Positions 25,650 to 34,484 of a DNA stretch of 64,000 nt are shown piece after piece. A program made the translations under genes and the position numbers. Each line of letters opens with the position of its first letter. The stretch's first letter is position 1. The stretch lies in contig MU270035.1 of NCBI GenBank assembly GCA_021432635.1, positions 62,001 to 126,000 on the forward strand. The letters run 5' to 3'. This DNA is from Thozetella sp. PMI_491. Lineage: Eukaryota > Ascomycota > Sordariomycetes > Chaetosphaeriales > Chaetosphaeriaceae. The notes beneath the pieces are model-generated. The model searched no databases. It saw only the letters and a list, made by a program, of their open reading frames with translations, and was not told the DNA's origin.

Positions 25650-28054
25650 ATGGAGATCGATAACCTAAGGTCCGCCGATGCGGCTCTCGGCCGAACTTGC
25701 GGTGAGAAACGGGCGTCGGATGACGGGGTAGCGAGCGACTTTAGCAGGGCCAAGCGGCTCCGATTCGACTTTTCCCAATCCGACCGTCGATCGAGAGCGG
25801 AGCAGCTCCTGCTAGAGGGCGCGGCCGAGGTCGTGGGGCTTAGTGTGGACCAGCTACTGTGCGCGGTGGAGCGATATATGAACTACCAGTCCGACCCATC
25901 GAGCGACGAAGGGAGCGGGTGCCAGGAGACACCGACCGAGTCGTCGTGCTCGGGAGACACAAGCAATACCGCCCAGCCCGGCCTGGACGGTGCTAACGAG
26001 GATATCCGCGCACCTTTCCAACTGACCCTCCCGGATCTCTCTCAGCGGGGGTGGCGCCAGTCGCAGCTGGCCGCGCACAACCTGTCGGGCTCTCCCGTCG
26101 CGACAGCGTCAAATCATGAGGCCGGAACGGCCGAGGCGGTTACACCATGGCTCGACGACATGATTGATGACAGTCTGCCGTGGAACTGGGACGTTCGCCT
26201 CGGCCCCCCGGCTCCCACGGCGCACAGACAACCGCCCCTGTATCCCAACGAACTTGTCTTGGAAGGAAGCAGGGACCTGCTATTCACGGACAGCAATGTG
26301 ATGCCGTTCAAGCCCGGGCCGTTTCAACACCCGTCTTCCGCACCCATCCCCCGGTCCAACTCTACCCCCATCGGTAGTGTTTCCTCGCTTTCTTTGGCCT
26401 CAGGCGTGCCTCACCGTGAATCGGCAATAGTAGAAAAGGTTAACCCATGTGACACGGCAAATCAGAAGGCAGCCGACTGCGCGACGTCTTCCTCCGTGGC
26501 AACCCGCAAGTTACCTGGTGCGCCGAGAGGTTCGCAGATCAAAAAGCGAGGGCCATTTAAGGACCAGGGTCAGCGCCAACAGACCGGACTGGTTCGGTCG
26601 CTCGGGGCATGCATCCGGTGCAGCATGCAGCGGATTCGCGTATGTCTCTCTCCCCCTTTCAGTAGACCTGCAGGCTTTCATCTAACTAGAGCAGTGCAAA
26701 CTTGATGACTCAAATCCCAATGGGTGCTGCCTCACCTGCGCCGAGGCTACCAAGACAAGAGCCCACTGGGTGCCTTGCTTGCGATACAAGATTACCGACG
26801 CGGAGCTTCTCGACCACGAGCTGTGCCCGCGAACGGCCTGGACGGTCCGCTGGAAGAAGATGGAGATGACCGAAATCAGCACGTGGGCCTCTGACCAGAT
26901 CAAGACCATCAGCTGCACCCAGGACGTCATGGGCACAAAGTTTGAGCTCAAGGTGCGAAAGTTTGCGCCCGTTGCGGGCGACGCGCTGGCGCGAAAATGG
27001 AAGCGCGACGGCGTCGAGAGAACCTACGACTGTCCGCCATATGCGATCGCGAGTATGAAGGATGCCGCCAAGGTGATGGCGAGGTTTGTGGACAGGACCT
27101 TGTCCAGTAGTATCTTCTTTTACGTCGACGAGACGGATAAGTTGCTGCGAGATACCTACACGATGGCTTACCGACAGTCGAAGATCGCAGAGGTAGGACC
27201 GCGTCACGATGCCGTAACTTGGCGTTCAAGTGGCTAACTTAACTTGGCTTCAGCGTGAGGAGGAGCGTAAGCTATTGTTAGCCGTCCTGCGGCTGTGGGC
27301 CGCATCGAGGCTCGCGTGCCGCTCCGACAGGATTTGCGGCACAGAAACCCTGGGCATGGAGCCACAGGACTATGGCTCGGGCGATGCCAACAGCGGCATT
27401 CTTCTGACACCCCCAGTCTTCTCTGCCCAGCTAGAGGTCATCATTACGGCTACCCTGTTGGTCCCTGCCAAGAGGGAGGTGCTGAGTCTGCTGAGAGAGC
27501 TGCTCCAAGGCAACGAACGGCGCTCGTGGTTTGCCATCTACCTGGCCATGTTCATTCTTCTTCACAACTGCGCGTTGTTAACCCAAAGTGACAACAAAAA
27601 GGCGCGGAAACAGGGCCTTGAGGTATGAAGCGGTTGTTCTCCTATGCTGTTGCGGTGGCGGTACACCGAACTAACACGTCTGACTGCAGTCTCGTTTCTT
27701 CCGGACGGCACTCGTGGAAAGCCTCCATCATGGGGCGAAGATTCTTCTCGCGTATTTCCACTACTGCAACAAGGGAAGCCATCCATTCAAGATGGATTGG
27801 TCCGAGCCCGACCAGGTGAAATGCATGGAGATGGATGAGGAGCAAATCCACTTTATGCAGCAGACGACCAAGGAGATCAACGGGAAGAGTAGGTGCTCCG
27901 AGTTATAATTCATTACCGCTACAATGTGCTGACACGCATGATTTCAACAGGCGAGATGTTCCAGCGAATACGAGAGGAGGGGCTCTACGAGCATGAATAC
28001 CATTTTATCTCTCAACTTTATGACGTCAACTGGAAGCCGGTCCATACTGTTTGA
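25650..28054 (+). CDS. Zn2Cys6-type fungal transcription factor
   Basis: Probable sequence-specific regulator of 719 aa. Five exons join in frame: 25650-26639, 26695-27192, 27254-27622, 27690-27888, 27951-28054. The ATG at 25650 gives MEIDNLRSADAALGRTCGEK. The first 320 residues are low-complexity and acidic/Ser-rich, as in an activation region. The zinc cluster starts at about residue 320: ACIRCSMQRIR, then across the first intron CKLDDSNPNGCCLTC, and a last Cys in WVPCLRYKITD. This CX2CX6C...CX2C...C layout with a C-terminal LRYKITD motif is a known fungal subgroup in which the cluster is internal, not N-terminal. The remainder is a helical domain of unknown ligand. Its position between the exporter and the three enzyme genes makes it the likely pathway-specific regulator (inference). 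Confidence 0.85.
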
Positions 28055-28324
28055 GCCGACCTCCTAGACCACGCGTATCTTCCAATCGTTTGCGGAACAT
28101 GGGAGAAGCAGGACGGAGTCAACCATCTGGCCATATATGAGCCACGGCGCATGAGAAAGGGGGCGCATCGGATGATGAAGCATTTGACGAATAAGTTCTA
28201 TAACCAAACAGACTGCTCGTCGGCAGCATTACGAAGGAAGGTTGGGACAAAAGCAACGAGACATGCCACAATATGTACATGTGAACAATAAGTTGTCGAA
28301 TCCCGTCTCCATGAGTTATAAATA

Positions 28325-28666
28325 TCATGAACTCTTCACAGCCAGATCTGCCAGCGGCGTGATCTCGATCTCGCACACTAGCACCGAACTGCCAGCATCT
28401 CGGGATCCTAACTCTACCACTTCTAGAACCACATGACTTAGATCAGCTCGCAATATAGGATATGGGCATGCCTTACTGGTGCGCAACGCTGCCTGGATGG
28501 GAGGCTGAGGTTCTCGCTCTTTGCTAGCCTGCAACGCCGCTTGCGTAGGAGGCTGAGGTTCTCGCTTGCTGCGCTTCGCAATTCTTCCCTGCCGTACCGT
28601 GTTGCTTCGGCTCCTCAAGGCAACCAGCTGGTCACAGAACGCGCGATCGAAATCTACCGCCCACAT
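28325..28666 (-). CDS. Possible small protein with a duplicated Pro/Gln-rich repeat
   Basis: Open frame of 113 aa starting MWAVDFDRAFCDQLVALRSR. It contains two near-identical 15-17 residue units, EPQPPTQAALQASKER and EPQPPIQAALRTSKAC. The duplication is also clear at DNA level around 28490-28560. No signal peptide, membrane segment or known domain. No introns or homologues can be judged. It could be a real lineage-specific gene or chance. Confidence 0.25.
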   Translation of the reverse strand: MWAVDFDRAFCDQLVALRSRSNTVRQGRIAKRSKREPQPPTQAALQASKEREPQPPIQAALRTSKACPYPILRADLSHVVLEVVELGSRDAGSSVLVCEIEITPLADLAVKSS

Positions 28667-29565
28667 GAGGGTCCCGCAAGGCTGATGAGGGTGAGCTCAG
28701 TAAGGAGACGAACCATTATGACGTAAGAGAGCCGTGTACCCAATGTCACCCTCAGCCACGCCGTTCAGGTCCTGCGCCATGCGAATGAGTGATGATGTCT
28801 GAGTACGATACTGGACCTAAAAGTCGCAGAGGTCTGGTTTCCTGGTCTCATCATGGCCGACTTGCTCTAGGTATGTAGTACAATACATATAGCCATCTCC
28901 GGCGACTTGGTTAGGCTCGCGTCCAAACCAGGCGACATGAAGCCATCGTGACCTTGGCCATTCACCTAGTCACTCGGGTCGATCTTTATCCTACAACGGA
29001 GCTTATGAGCACCTCTATAACCGCGACCCTCTCGGTCGGGGCATGCTTTATTTGCCACGCTCGCTCGGGTTGCTGGAGCCGTCGAATCGGGCTACGCTGA
29101 TCGGCGGTCCAGGACCTTGCTTGGGACCGATGCACTCACCGGTCCCTGGTCAGCTGAGATCGTGCTGCTGCAGCGCGAGTTGCGGCTCGGTCTCGACGAC
29201 CAGTTCATGCACCCAACCGGTTGGAATTGCCTTCTCGACTTGTAGAGGCCAAGCGGCATTCGAAATCCAAGGCGGGCGTCGCTATTTGCGGCGGGACTTT
29301 TTGACACTCGCCACGCCTCTTTTTGATGCCAAGCAAACAGAGTACCTGAGTTCCAAGGTTTCCAGCCGAGCTTACGGAGAGAACCGGCCCCAGGTTCCCA
29401 GGCTCGAAAATAAAGGCGGCGCACTACTGCATTGGTCCCAGCGAGAGACACAAACCGCTCTTGTCTCCACCCGACCATTCGCCAGGCGAGGAATCCCTGT
29501 TGAGGCGCCTCGCGGTCCGCTGACAACTTCATGAGTCAAGATTAGGATCTTGGAGAAACTGAGAT
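28667..29565. other. Intergenic DNA upstream of tRNA-Lys
   Basis: No supported gene. Long open frames exist on both strands at 29043-29534, but they overlap almost exactly antiparallel, as expected for GC-rich non-coding sequence, and neither has a recognisable domain. Confidence 0.4.
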
Positions 29566-29703
29566 GCCCTGGTAGCTCAACTGGCTAGGTAAGGAAATAG
29601 GCTTTCCAAGCATTCATAGTCCGTCTCATTAACCCTGAGGGTGCAGAGCGTTGGACTTTTATAAGCCATCCAAAGGTTGCGGGTTCGATCCCCGCCTGGG
29701 GCG
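29566..29703 (+). tRNA. tRNA-Lys(UUU) gene interrupted in the D-loop and in the anticodon loop
   Basis: The 138-bp gene folds as a tRNA once two inserts are removed. The acceptor arms GCCCTGG (29566-29572) and CTGGGGC (29696-29702) pair with two G-U wobbles; the discriminator is G. The D-stem GCTC/GAGC closes a normal loop AACTGGCTA only if 29589-29646 (58 nt, GTAAGG...TGCAG) is excluded. The anticodon stem is TTGGA/TCCAA. Between them lies CTTTTA, the hexamer TAAGCC (29662-29667) at the canonical 37/38 intron position, then A, giving anticodon TTT. The variable loop is AGGTT and the T-arm GCGGG/CCCGC. The mature length would be 74 nt. The A box TAGCTCAACTGG (29573-29584) and B box GGTTCGATCCC (29682-29692) are intact, and T7 follows at 29712. 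The D-loop insert is very unusual. Expression is not shown by sequence. Confidence 0.75.
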
Positions 29704-29711
29704 GCATCACC

Positions 29712-29718
29712 TTTTTTT
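29712..29718 (+). terminator. RNA polymerase III oligo-T terminator of the tRNA-Lys gene
   Basis: A run of seven T residues begins 9 nt after the discriminator base of the tRNA, the normal place for a Pol III stop. Its presence argues that the interrupted tRNA is a transcription unit and not just a decayed fragment. Confidence 0.65.
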
Positions 29719-30699
29719 CTTTCTCCTTTCGTTTCCCCTCTTTTTGGTTCCCAACCTGTGCACAACCAGGGAAAGAGGGGGTCTTCCTTTTTTTTTTTTT
29801 TTTTTAGTGGTCTTCTCCCAGGACGTGAGCGAAAACGATGGTTTCTGGCCCGCTTTCGCCATCACAGATTGCTAGAGGTTCAATCATTCATTCGTGAAAC
29901 TATGGCACGGAAGCACAACAGCCTAGAAGACGGGTCTAGATGGTGAGGGGAGAGAGAAAGTGGCGTGATGTGGGAACATTCAATTTGCTGAGATGTTGAT
30001 CGGCAGCGCTCAACATCTGTCATGATGAGTCCTCCGCTGCAGCTGAGGGCAATATCGCGTGGCACAGGTGAAATGCGAGCGACAAAGCACGTAGCGGGTT
30101 TACAAATGGCATGCCGGCCGGGCTGCGACGAGCGCCTCGCATGGACAAAGATAGTCGACTTACCTAGCAGCGTTAGATCCTCGTGTTGGGGGGCGCTGTG
30201 CTCCCAATAGTGTGGTGTGCCACCTCACGGCCAGTTGAGGGGTCCCTCGGGTATATGCGTACCACCCACCGCCCAGAGGCGCTGTATGGGCGGAGGAGTT
30301 CAGCCGGCACGCCATGGCGGAGCAGCAGCATGCAAATCGTATGAGAACCCCCTCCCCACTGCCGATGGTACCCCGGGGCGCTGTGGGCGAATCAGCCACA
30401 GGGGATCCTGCCTACCCCGGGGGGTGAGTTACTGGGATGTGTAACAGCTGGCGGTCGAGACCGTTCTATTCTTCACCCACCAAAGAGCCTCAACAGCGGT
30501 CCCCTGATAAGCGCCGTCAGGGTCTCCGCCCGTCGCGAAGCCGACCCGTACAGGCGGAGAAGAGGTAGGAAACGAGCTCCCAGGCCACAATCGACCTCCA
30601 CGGGGAGTGCCGAAGTCTCTATTGCATTCCGCTTGCACCCCGATTGACCATCCGAGTAGAGTGCGCTGCACTACGTGCGAACCAAAAATAATTAAAATC
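29719..30699. other. Intergenic region between tRNA-Lys and the dioxygenase gene
   Basis: About 1 kb. A 19-nt T tract lies near 29787-29805. GC-rich, overlapping open frames on both strands (30160-30755) lack domains, so no gene is called. Contains the dioxygenase promoter. Confidence 0.4.
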
Positions 30700-32437
30700 A
30701 TGGCTCCGCACGAAGTGGCCTGGGAGTCAGATTCGGAGTCGCTGTGGGAGGCCAATAGCTACACGCCGTCTACAGCGTCTATCCAGGCGCTGAAGCGAGC
30801 ACTGAGGCTAAACCACCCTCCGGGGCCGGCCGGGGCGCCGAGCTGGGTCTCACCGGGCCCTCGCGCCATCGATTCGCACGATCGGGACGAGATCGCCGAT
30901 CGCTCGGTTCTCCAACTGACCCTCAGCGACCTCTTGGAGATCGAAGAGGCGGTCGCATACTTCAACGGTCTGCGCTAGCCCAACCAACTACCTACCCGCA
31001 AGGTAGCTACCTACCTTTGGCGGCCCGCTCATGGTAACACTCGTCAGGCACCCATCTCCCCCTGAGCAGACTGCAGGCGGATTGCTTCCCCCTGCCGACC
31101 CTGTCGGCCAGGATTCGGCAGCGTAGCCTGGCCCTCCCCGGCGAGCAGCCGTACTTTCTCGTGCGCGGCCTGAAGCCGCAGTGGTACGGCAAACGGACAA
31201 GCGTAGTCATATTCCTGGGCATTGCGAGCCACGTGGGAACGAAGCGGGCCATGGCCAAGGGCGATGCCACGGTGCTTCGTATGTTAAGACCCGACCTTCC
31301 CCCCTTCCCCCCCNNNNNNNNNNNNNNNNNNNNNNNNNNNNNNNNNNNNNNNNNNNNNNNNNNNNNNNNNNNNNNNNNNNNNNNNNNNNNNNNNNNNNNN
31401 NNNNNNNNNNNNNNNNNNNNNNNNNNNNNNNNNNNNNNNNNNNNNNNNNNNNNNNNNNNNNNNNNNNNNNNNNNNNNNNNNNNNNNNNNNNNNNNNNNNN
31501 NNNNNNNNNCCCCCCCCTCCTCCCTTGGGAGGAAGGCGCAAAGCAAAGGCGCAGGTAGCATGGGCATTTACGTAGCTGCTAGATCATGTCACCAACATCG
31601 AGCTCCCGAGCGAGGGCCCAGATCAGCCGTACCGGGGCCCGGCCAACCGATCGATGGCCATTGTGGGTGAACTGCTAATTACCCCGTGCTCTGCGTGTCT
31701 GGGTCCGCATCTGACTTTGCCGGTCCCCTTAGCCATTCCACACCGACTCGGGCGCAATCCTGTCGCTCTATACCCTCTCTGTGCCCCCGGCAGGCGGGGC
31801 CTTCTACCTAGCTGACATCCACGACGTAGTAGCACGCATCCGAGCCACGCGACCGGAGCTGCTGGAGACGCTGCAAAATGACTGGATCATGACCGAGTAA
31901 GGGCCCCTCACACCCCCATTCCGGCAATGATAGGCGCCGGCGAAGCTGACTTGCTGCCCTTGCGCCCCCCCCCTCCCCAGCCCGGGGTCTAGCAAAGGAT
32001 ACGAAGAGCGGCCGCTCCTCTTTACGCTCCCGTCCGATCGGCTCGCTGTCCACGTGTCCCGGACCCGCCTATGCAACGGATTTCGGCGCCGGCCCTCGGC
32101 CCTGCCACCGCTATCGGTCCGGCAGGTGCAGGCCCTCGACGCCTTGCACGCCGTCGGACAGGAGACAGCCCGCCGCTTCGAGTTCCGCAGCGGCGACATG
32201 CTCTTTTTCAACAACCTGCGGATGATGCACGCCCGCGACGCTTTTGTTGACGGTTGCGAGGGGCAGAACACGACGAGACGTTACCTCCTCCGCCTACTCC
32301 TCCAGGACGAGCAGAACGATCGGTGGGAGGTACCACCCGAGCTAGACGCGATGTGGGACGAGCTTTATAATCACGATGACGCAGAGGAGATTATTCCGAT
32401 TCATGAATCCCTTTTTTCTTTCAAGGCCAGTCACTAG
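30700..32437 (+). CDS. TauD/TfdA-family Fe(II)/2-oxoglutarate dioxygenase (assembly gap inside intron 2)
   Basis: Predicted non-heme iron oxygenase of 400 aa. Five exons join in frame: 30700-30970, 31048-31278, 31583-31662, 31733-31896, 31981-32437. The 196-N gap (31314-31509) falls wholly inside intron 2, so the coding sequence looks complete. Family segments visible are FPLPTLSARIRQ, FLVRGLKPQWY and the iron motif PFHTDSGAIL, with His197 and Asp199 as ligands. The distal ligand is His332 in RMMHARDAF, and the 2-oxoglutarate-binding Arg lies in TTRRYLLRLLL (348-353). These enzymes couple 2-oxoglutarate decarboxylation to hydroxylation, desaturation or C-heteroatom cleavage; the substrate is unknown. 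The gene is convergent with the aminotransferase, 144 bp away. Intron 1 uses the donor GTCTGC, which is not a strong consensus, so the junction near 30971-31047 is the least certain. Confidence 0.85.
31314..31509. other. Assembly gap (196 N) flanked by poly-C on both sides
   Basis: The N run is bounded on the left by CCCCTTCCCCCCC and on the right by CCCCCCCTCCTCCC. The missing sequence is probably a longer C-rich tract that could not be sequenced or assembled. It sits in intron 2 of the dioxygenase gene. Confidence 0.9.
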
Positions 32438-32581
32438 ACTGGCCTGTACACAGATGGCTTATACTATGGTTCTATCACCGGTAGTGCCCCAGAACGAGCA
32501 ACACGGACTGCGCTACAACTTATGGTAACCACACTTCCTCTACTGCGCAACTGCGCAGCATTTTCGATAGTTCTACCCTAT

Positions 32582-33895
32582 TTACACCTCTTCCACGTGG
32601 CCTAGTGCGCCTTGGGTCAGCGCAGCGATAAGCCTAGCTCGTCGCAGATAATCAAAGTCATTATCGATGGGCAAGTAAACGATATGCTTCAGCAGTTGGG
32701 TAGCTCTCTCCGCGCCTGTAGCCCGTTCCGTCACACTCCCATGCCCCTCAGGGCTTCCTGATTGTACCACAGTGAGACTAGCATCTCCGGATGCTGCATC
32801 GAACCCGGCGGCGAGAAGACTTTTCAGTACATCCTCGGGGTTCTCAACGCGAACAGGGCAGATCCAGTAGTGATGCGTCGGCACATCCTCTCTCATCATG
32901 AATCCAATTGGTCGAAGCGCCGGCGGACAGCACGCAGCAATCGATGCAATGCGCTGTGCACGCTTTACTATTGACTCGGGGCGGAATCGCAACAACTGAT
33001 AAGCTAGAGTCTCTAGTAGAGCAACAGACGGCCTAAGTCGTATCTGCGGCAGTAGCGCTTCGTCCGCCGCTAGGCTATGGCTCAGTCGGGTGATAGTCTG
33101 GTTGTGGTCCTTCCCAGTTCTTCGCAGGAATAGGACAACCAGCCCATATAGGGAAGGATTATCTGTTGCTAATTTAAAGAGAGAATATTTCACCGTCCTC
33201 TGGAGGAACGCTTTCGACGTTTGCCGGGGATAGAAGGATTGAACCGCTTTCATCTGACGGAGCAGCTTCTCACTCCGGACTGTCGCCAGAGCACCGCCCA
33301 AGGATGTGCACGTCTTGATGGGGCCAAAGCTAAAGAGGCTAACTACCGCGGAAGAGCTTCCCACGAATCCGAGGCCGCGGAACGCTTGGGCGCAGTCTTC
33401 GACGAGCAAGATATCATTCTTCCTTGCTAGCTCCGCGATGCCATCTAAGCTGTGGACGGCACCAAAAAGCTGGGCGATTAGCACGAGTTTCGTCCGTGGC
33501 GTGATTAGGCGCTCGACATCCTCTACGGATACACTAGCGTCATCCTGGAGATCCAAGGCGACAGGAACCAGGCCGTGGGCGAGGATAATGCGCACCATGT
33601 CTGGTACCGTTACCGCGGACACGATCACCTCCGCGCCTTCTGGGAATTCGCATGCTTGGAGCAATGTGTCCAGCGCCGAACGGACGCTGAGCGCCACGAG
33701 AGTCTGGGAGGGAGCCCAAATCTTTTCGAGCTGTGCAACGGCCGCTGCGCCTCGTCCCCGCCGGTTTGGTCGCACAGAGACATAGATGGAGTATAAAATA
33801 GCCTTCCAGCCAATGTCGAAGAGTTTGCGGGCGAATATAGGTTTCCAGATAGGGAAAGTAGTGACTCGCATAAAATCTGACCACATTGCAGCCAT
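32582..33895 (-). CDS. DegT/DnrJ/EryC1/StrS-type PLP-dependent aminotransferase, intronless
   Basis: Single-exon gene of 437 aa starting MAAMWSDFMRVTTFPIWKP. The fold-type I aminotransferase features are in order: a phosphate-binding turn LSVRSALDTLL (about 69-79), the PLP-nitrogen Asp167 in LLVEDCAQAF, and the Schiff-base Lys194 in FSFGPIKTCTSLGG. This is the DegT pattern (usually S-F-x-x-x-K). DegT enzymes transaminate ketones, often on sugars, and some act on small keto-phosphates. The first 45 residues are hydrophobic/basic and are extra to the usual start, possibly for membrane association. DegT enzymes are common in bacteria and rare in fungi, and the gene has no intron, so horizontal transfer is plausible. 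It is divergent from the alkyl-DHAP synthase gene with 589 bp between them, suggesting co-regulation. The substrate is unknown; alkyl-DHAP is proposed in the findings. Confidence 0.88.
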   Translation of the reverse strand: MAAMWSDFMRVTTFPIWKPIFARKLFDIGWKAILYSIYVSVRPNRRGRGAAAVAQLEKIWAPSQTLVALSVRSALDTLLQACEFPEGAEVIVSAVTVPDMVRIILAHGLVPVALDLQDDASVSVEDVERLITPRTKLVLIAQLFGAVHSLDGIAELARKNDILLVEDCAQAFRGLGFVGSSSAVVSLFSFGPIKTCTSLGGALATVRSEKLLRQMKAVQSFYPRQTSKAFLQRTVKYSLFKLATDNPSLYGLVVLFLRRTGKDHNQTITRLSHSLAADEALLPQIRLRPSVALLETLAYQLLRFRPESIVKRAQRIASIAACCPPALRPIGFMMREDVPTHHYWICPVRVENPEDVLKSLLAAGFDAASGDASLTVVQSGSPEGHGSVTERATGAERATQLLKHIVYLPIDNDFDYLRRARLIAALTQGALGHVEEV

Positions 33896-34484
33896 GATGC
33901 ATGATACCTGACCATGATGTCGGTATGTCGAGACAGGAAGGGAGGTCTCAACTTCTAGTCTTCATCACCCGGCCGGACCACCCTCGGCCCCCTCAACTGG
34001 TTGATTAGTCGTGTGCACATTGCATGGCTTCCAGCCGAAACTACTAGTTCTCGCCACTGAAGCAAGCCCACTAATGCCGGAACAGGGTCTAATAGGTCTA
34101 ACTATGCCATTCTTTCATAGTAGGTACCACGTCAAGTTCAGCGCCAGTAGAATTCCGCGCCGCGAGCTGCTCTCATTGGCGAAGATCACAAGCGAGATCC
34201 TCGCCCGCAGAATGTCGTCCTACCTTACCCTAACCGGCCAAAGCTACTCTTTAGCGCATGCGGGTCTCTATATAGGGACACGAATGCACCCCTACAGGTA
34301 CGAGTAGATACATAGGATGTGTCAATGCATAGGCTGAGAGTTGCACGATGATCGCTCGGGGGAATTCGCTGTCCGTTTGCCCTGCATGCCTATTTTCTTT
34401 TGAGCACCCCTCAACCCGTGCCGGAAACTAGGGAAAACCACAGTTCGCATTGGAACTGGTCATTTGCAACAAGCCCAATTGACG
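33896..34484. promoter_or_regulatory. Shared divergent promoter region, aminotransferase / alkyl-DHAP synthase
   Basis: The 589 bp between two divergent start codons have no coding features. A palindromic CCGGCCGG lies near 33969-33978 and further CCGG cores near 34077, 34232 and 34420. The arrangement suggests joint control of the two genes, possibly by the Zn2Cys6 regulator upstream; this is inference. Confidence 0.45.

Noticed and set aside
29043-29534. Antiparallel open frames of 163 and 146 aa
   Set aside because: They cover the same DNA on opposite strands, have no domain or intron logic and no codon-usage argument favours either.
29577-29765. 62-aa minus-strand open frame reading GGDRTRNLWMAYKSPT
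   Set aside because: It is the antisense of the interrupted tRNA-Lys gene; the apparent peptide derives from the tRNA T-arm and anticodon arm.
30113-33978. Shared CCGGCCGG palindrome upstream of the dioxygenase and between aminotransferase and AGPS
   Set aside because: The same string also occurs inside the dioxygenase coding sequence (about 30836) and is expected by chance in GC-rich DNA, so it is not listed as a binding site on its own.
34464-34484. Upstream in-frame TTG extension of the AGPS homologue
   Set aside because: TTG starts are not expected in a nuclear fungal gene; the ATG at 34485 is nearby and suits the frame.
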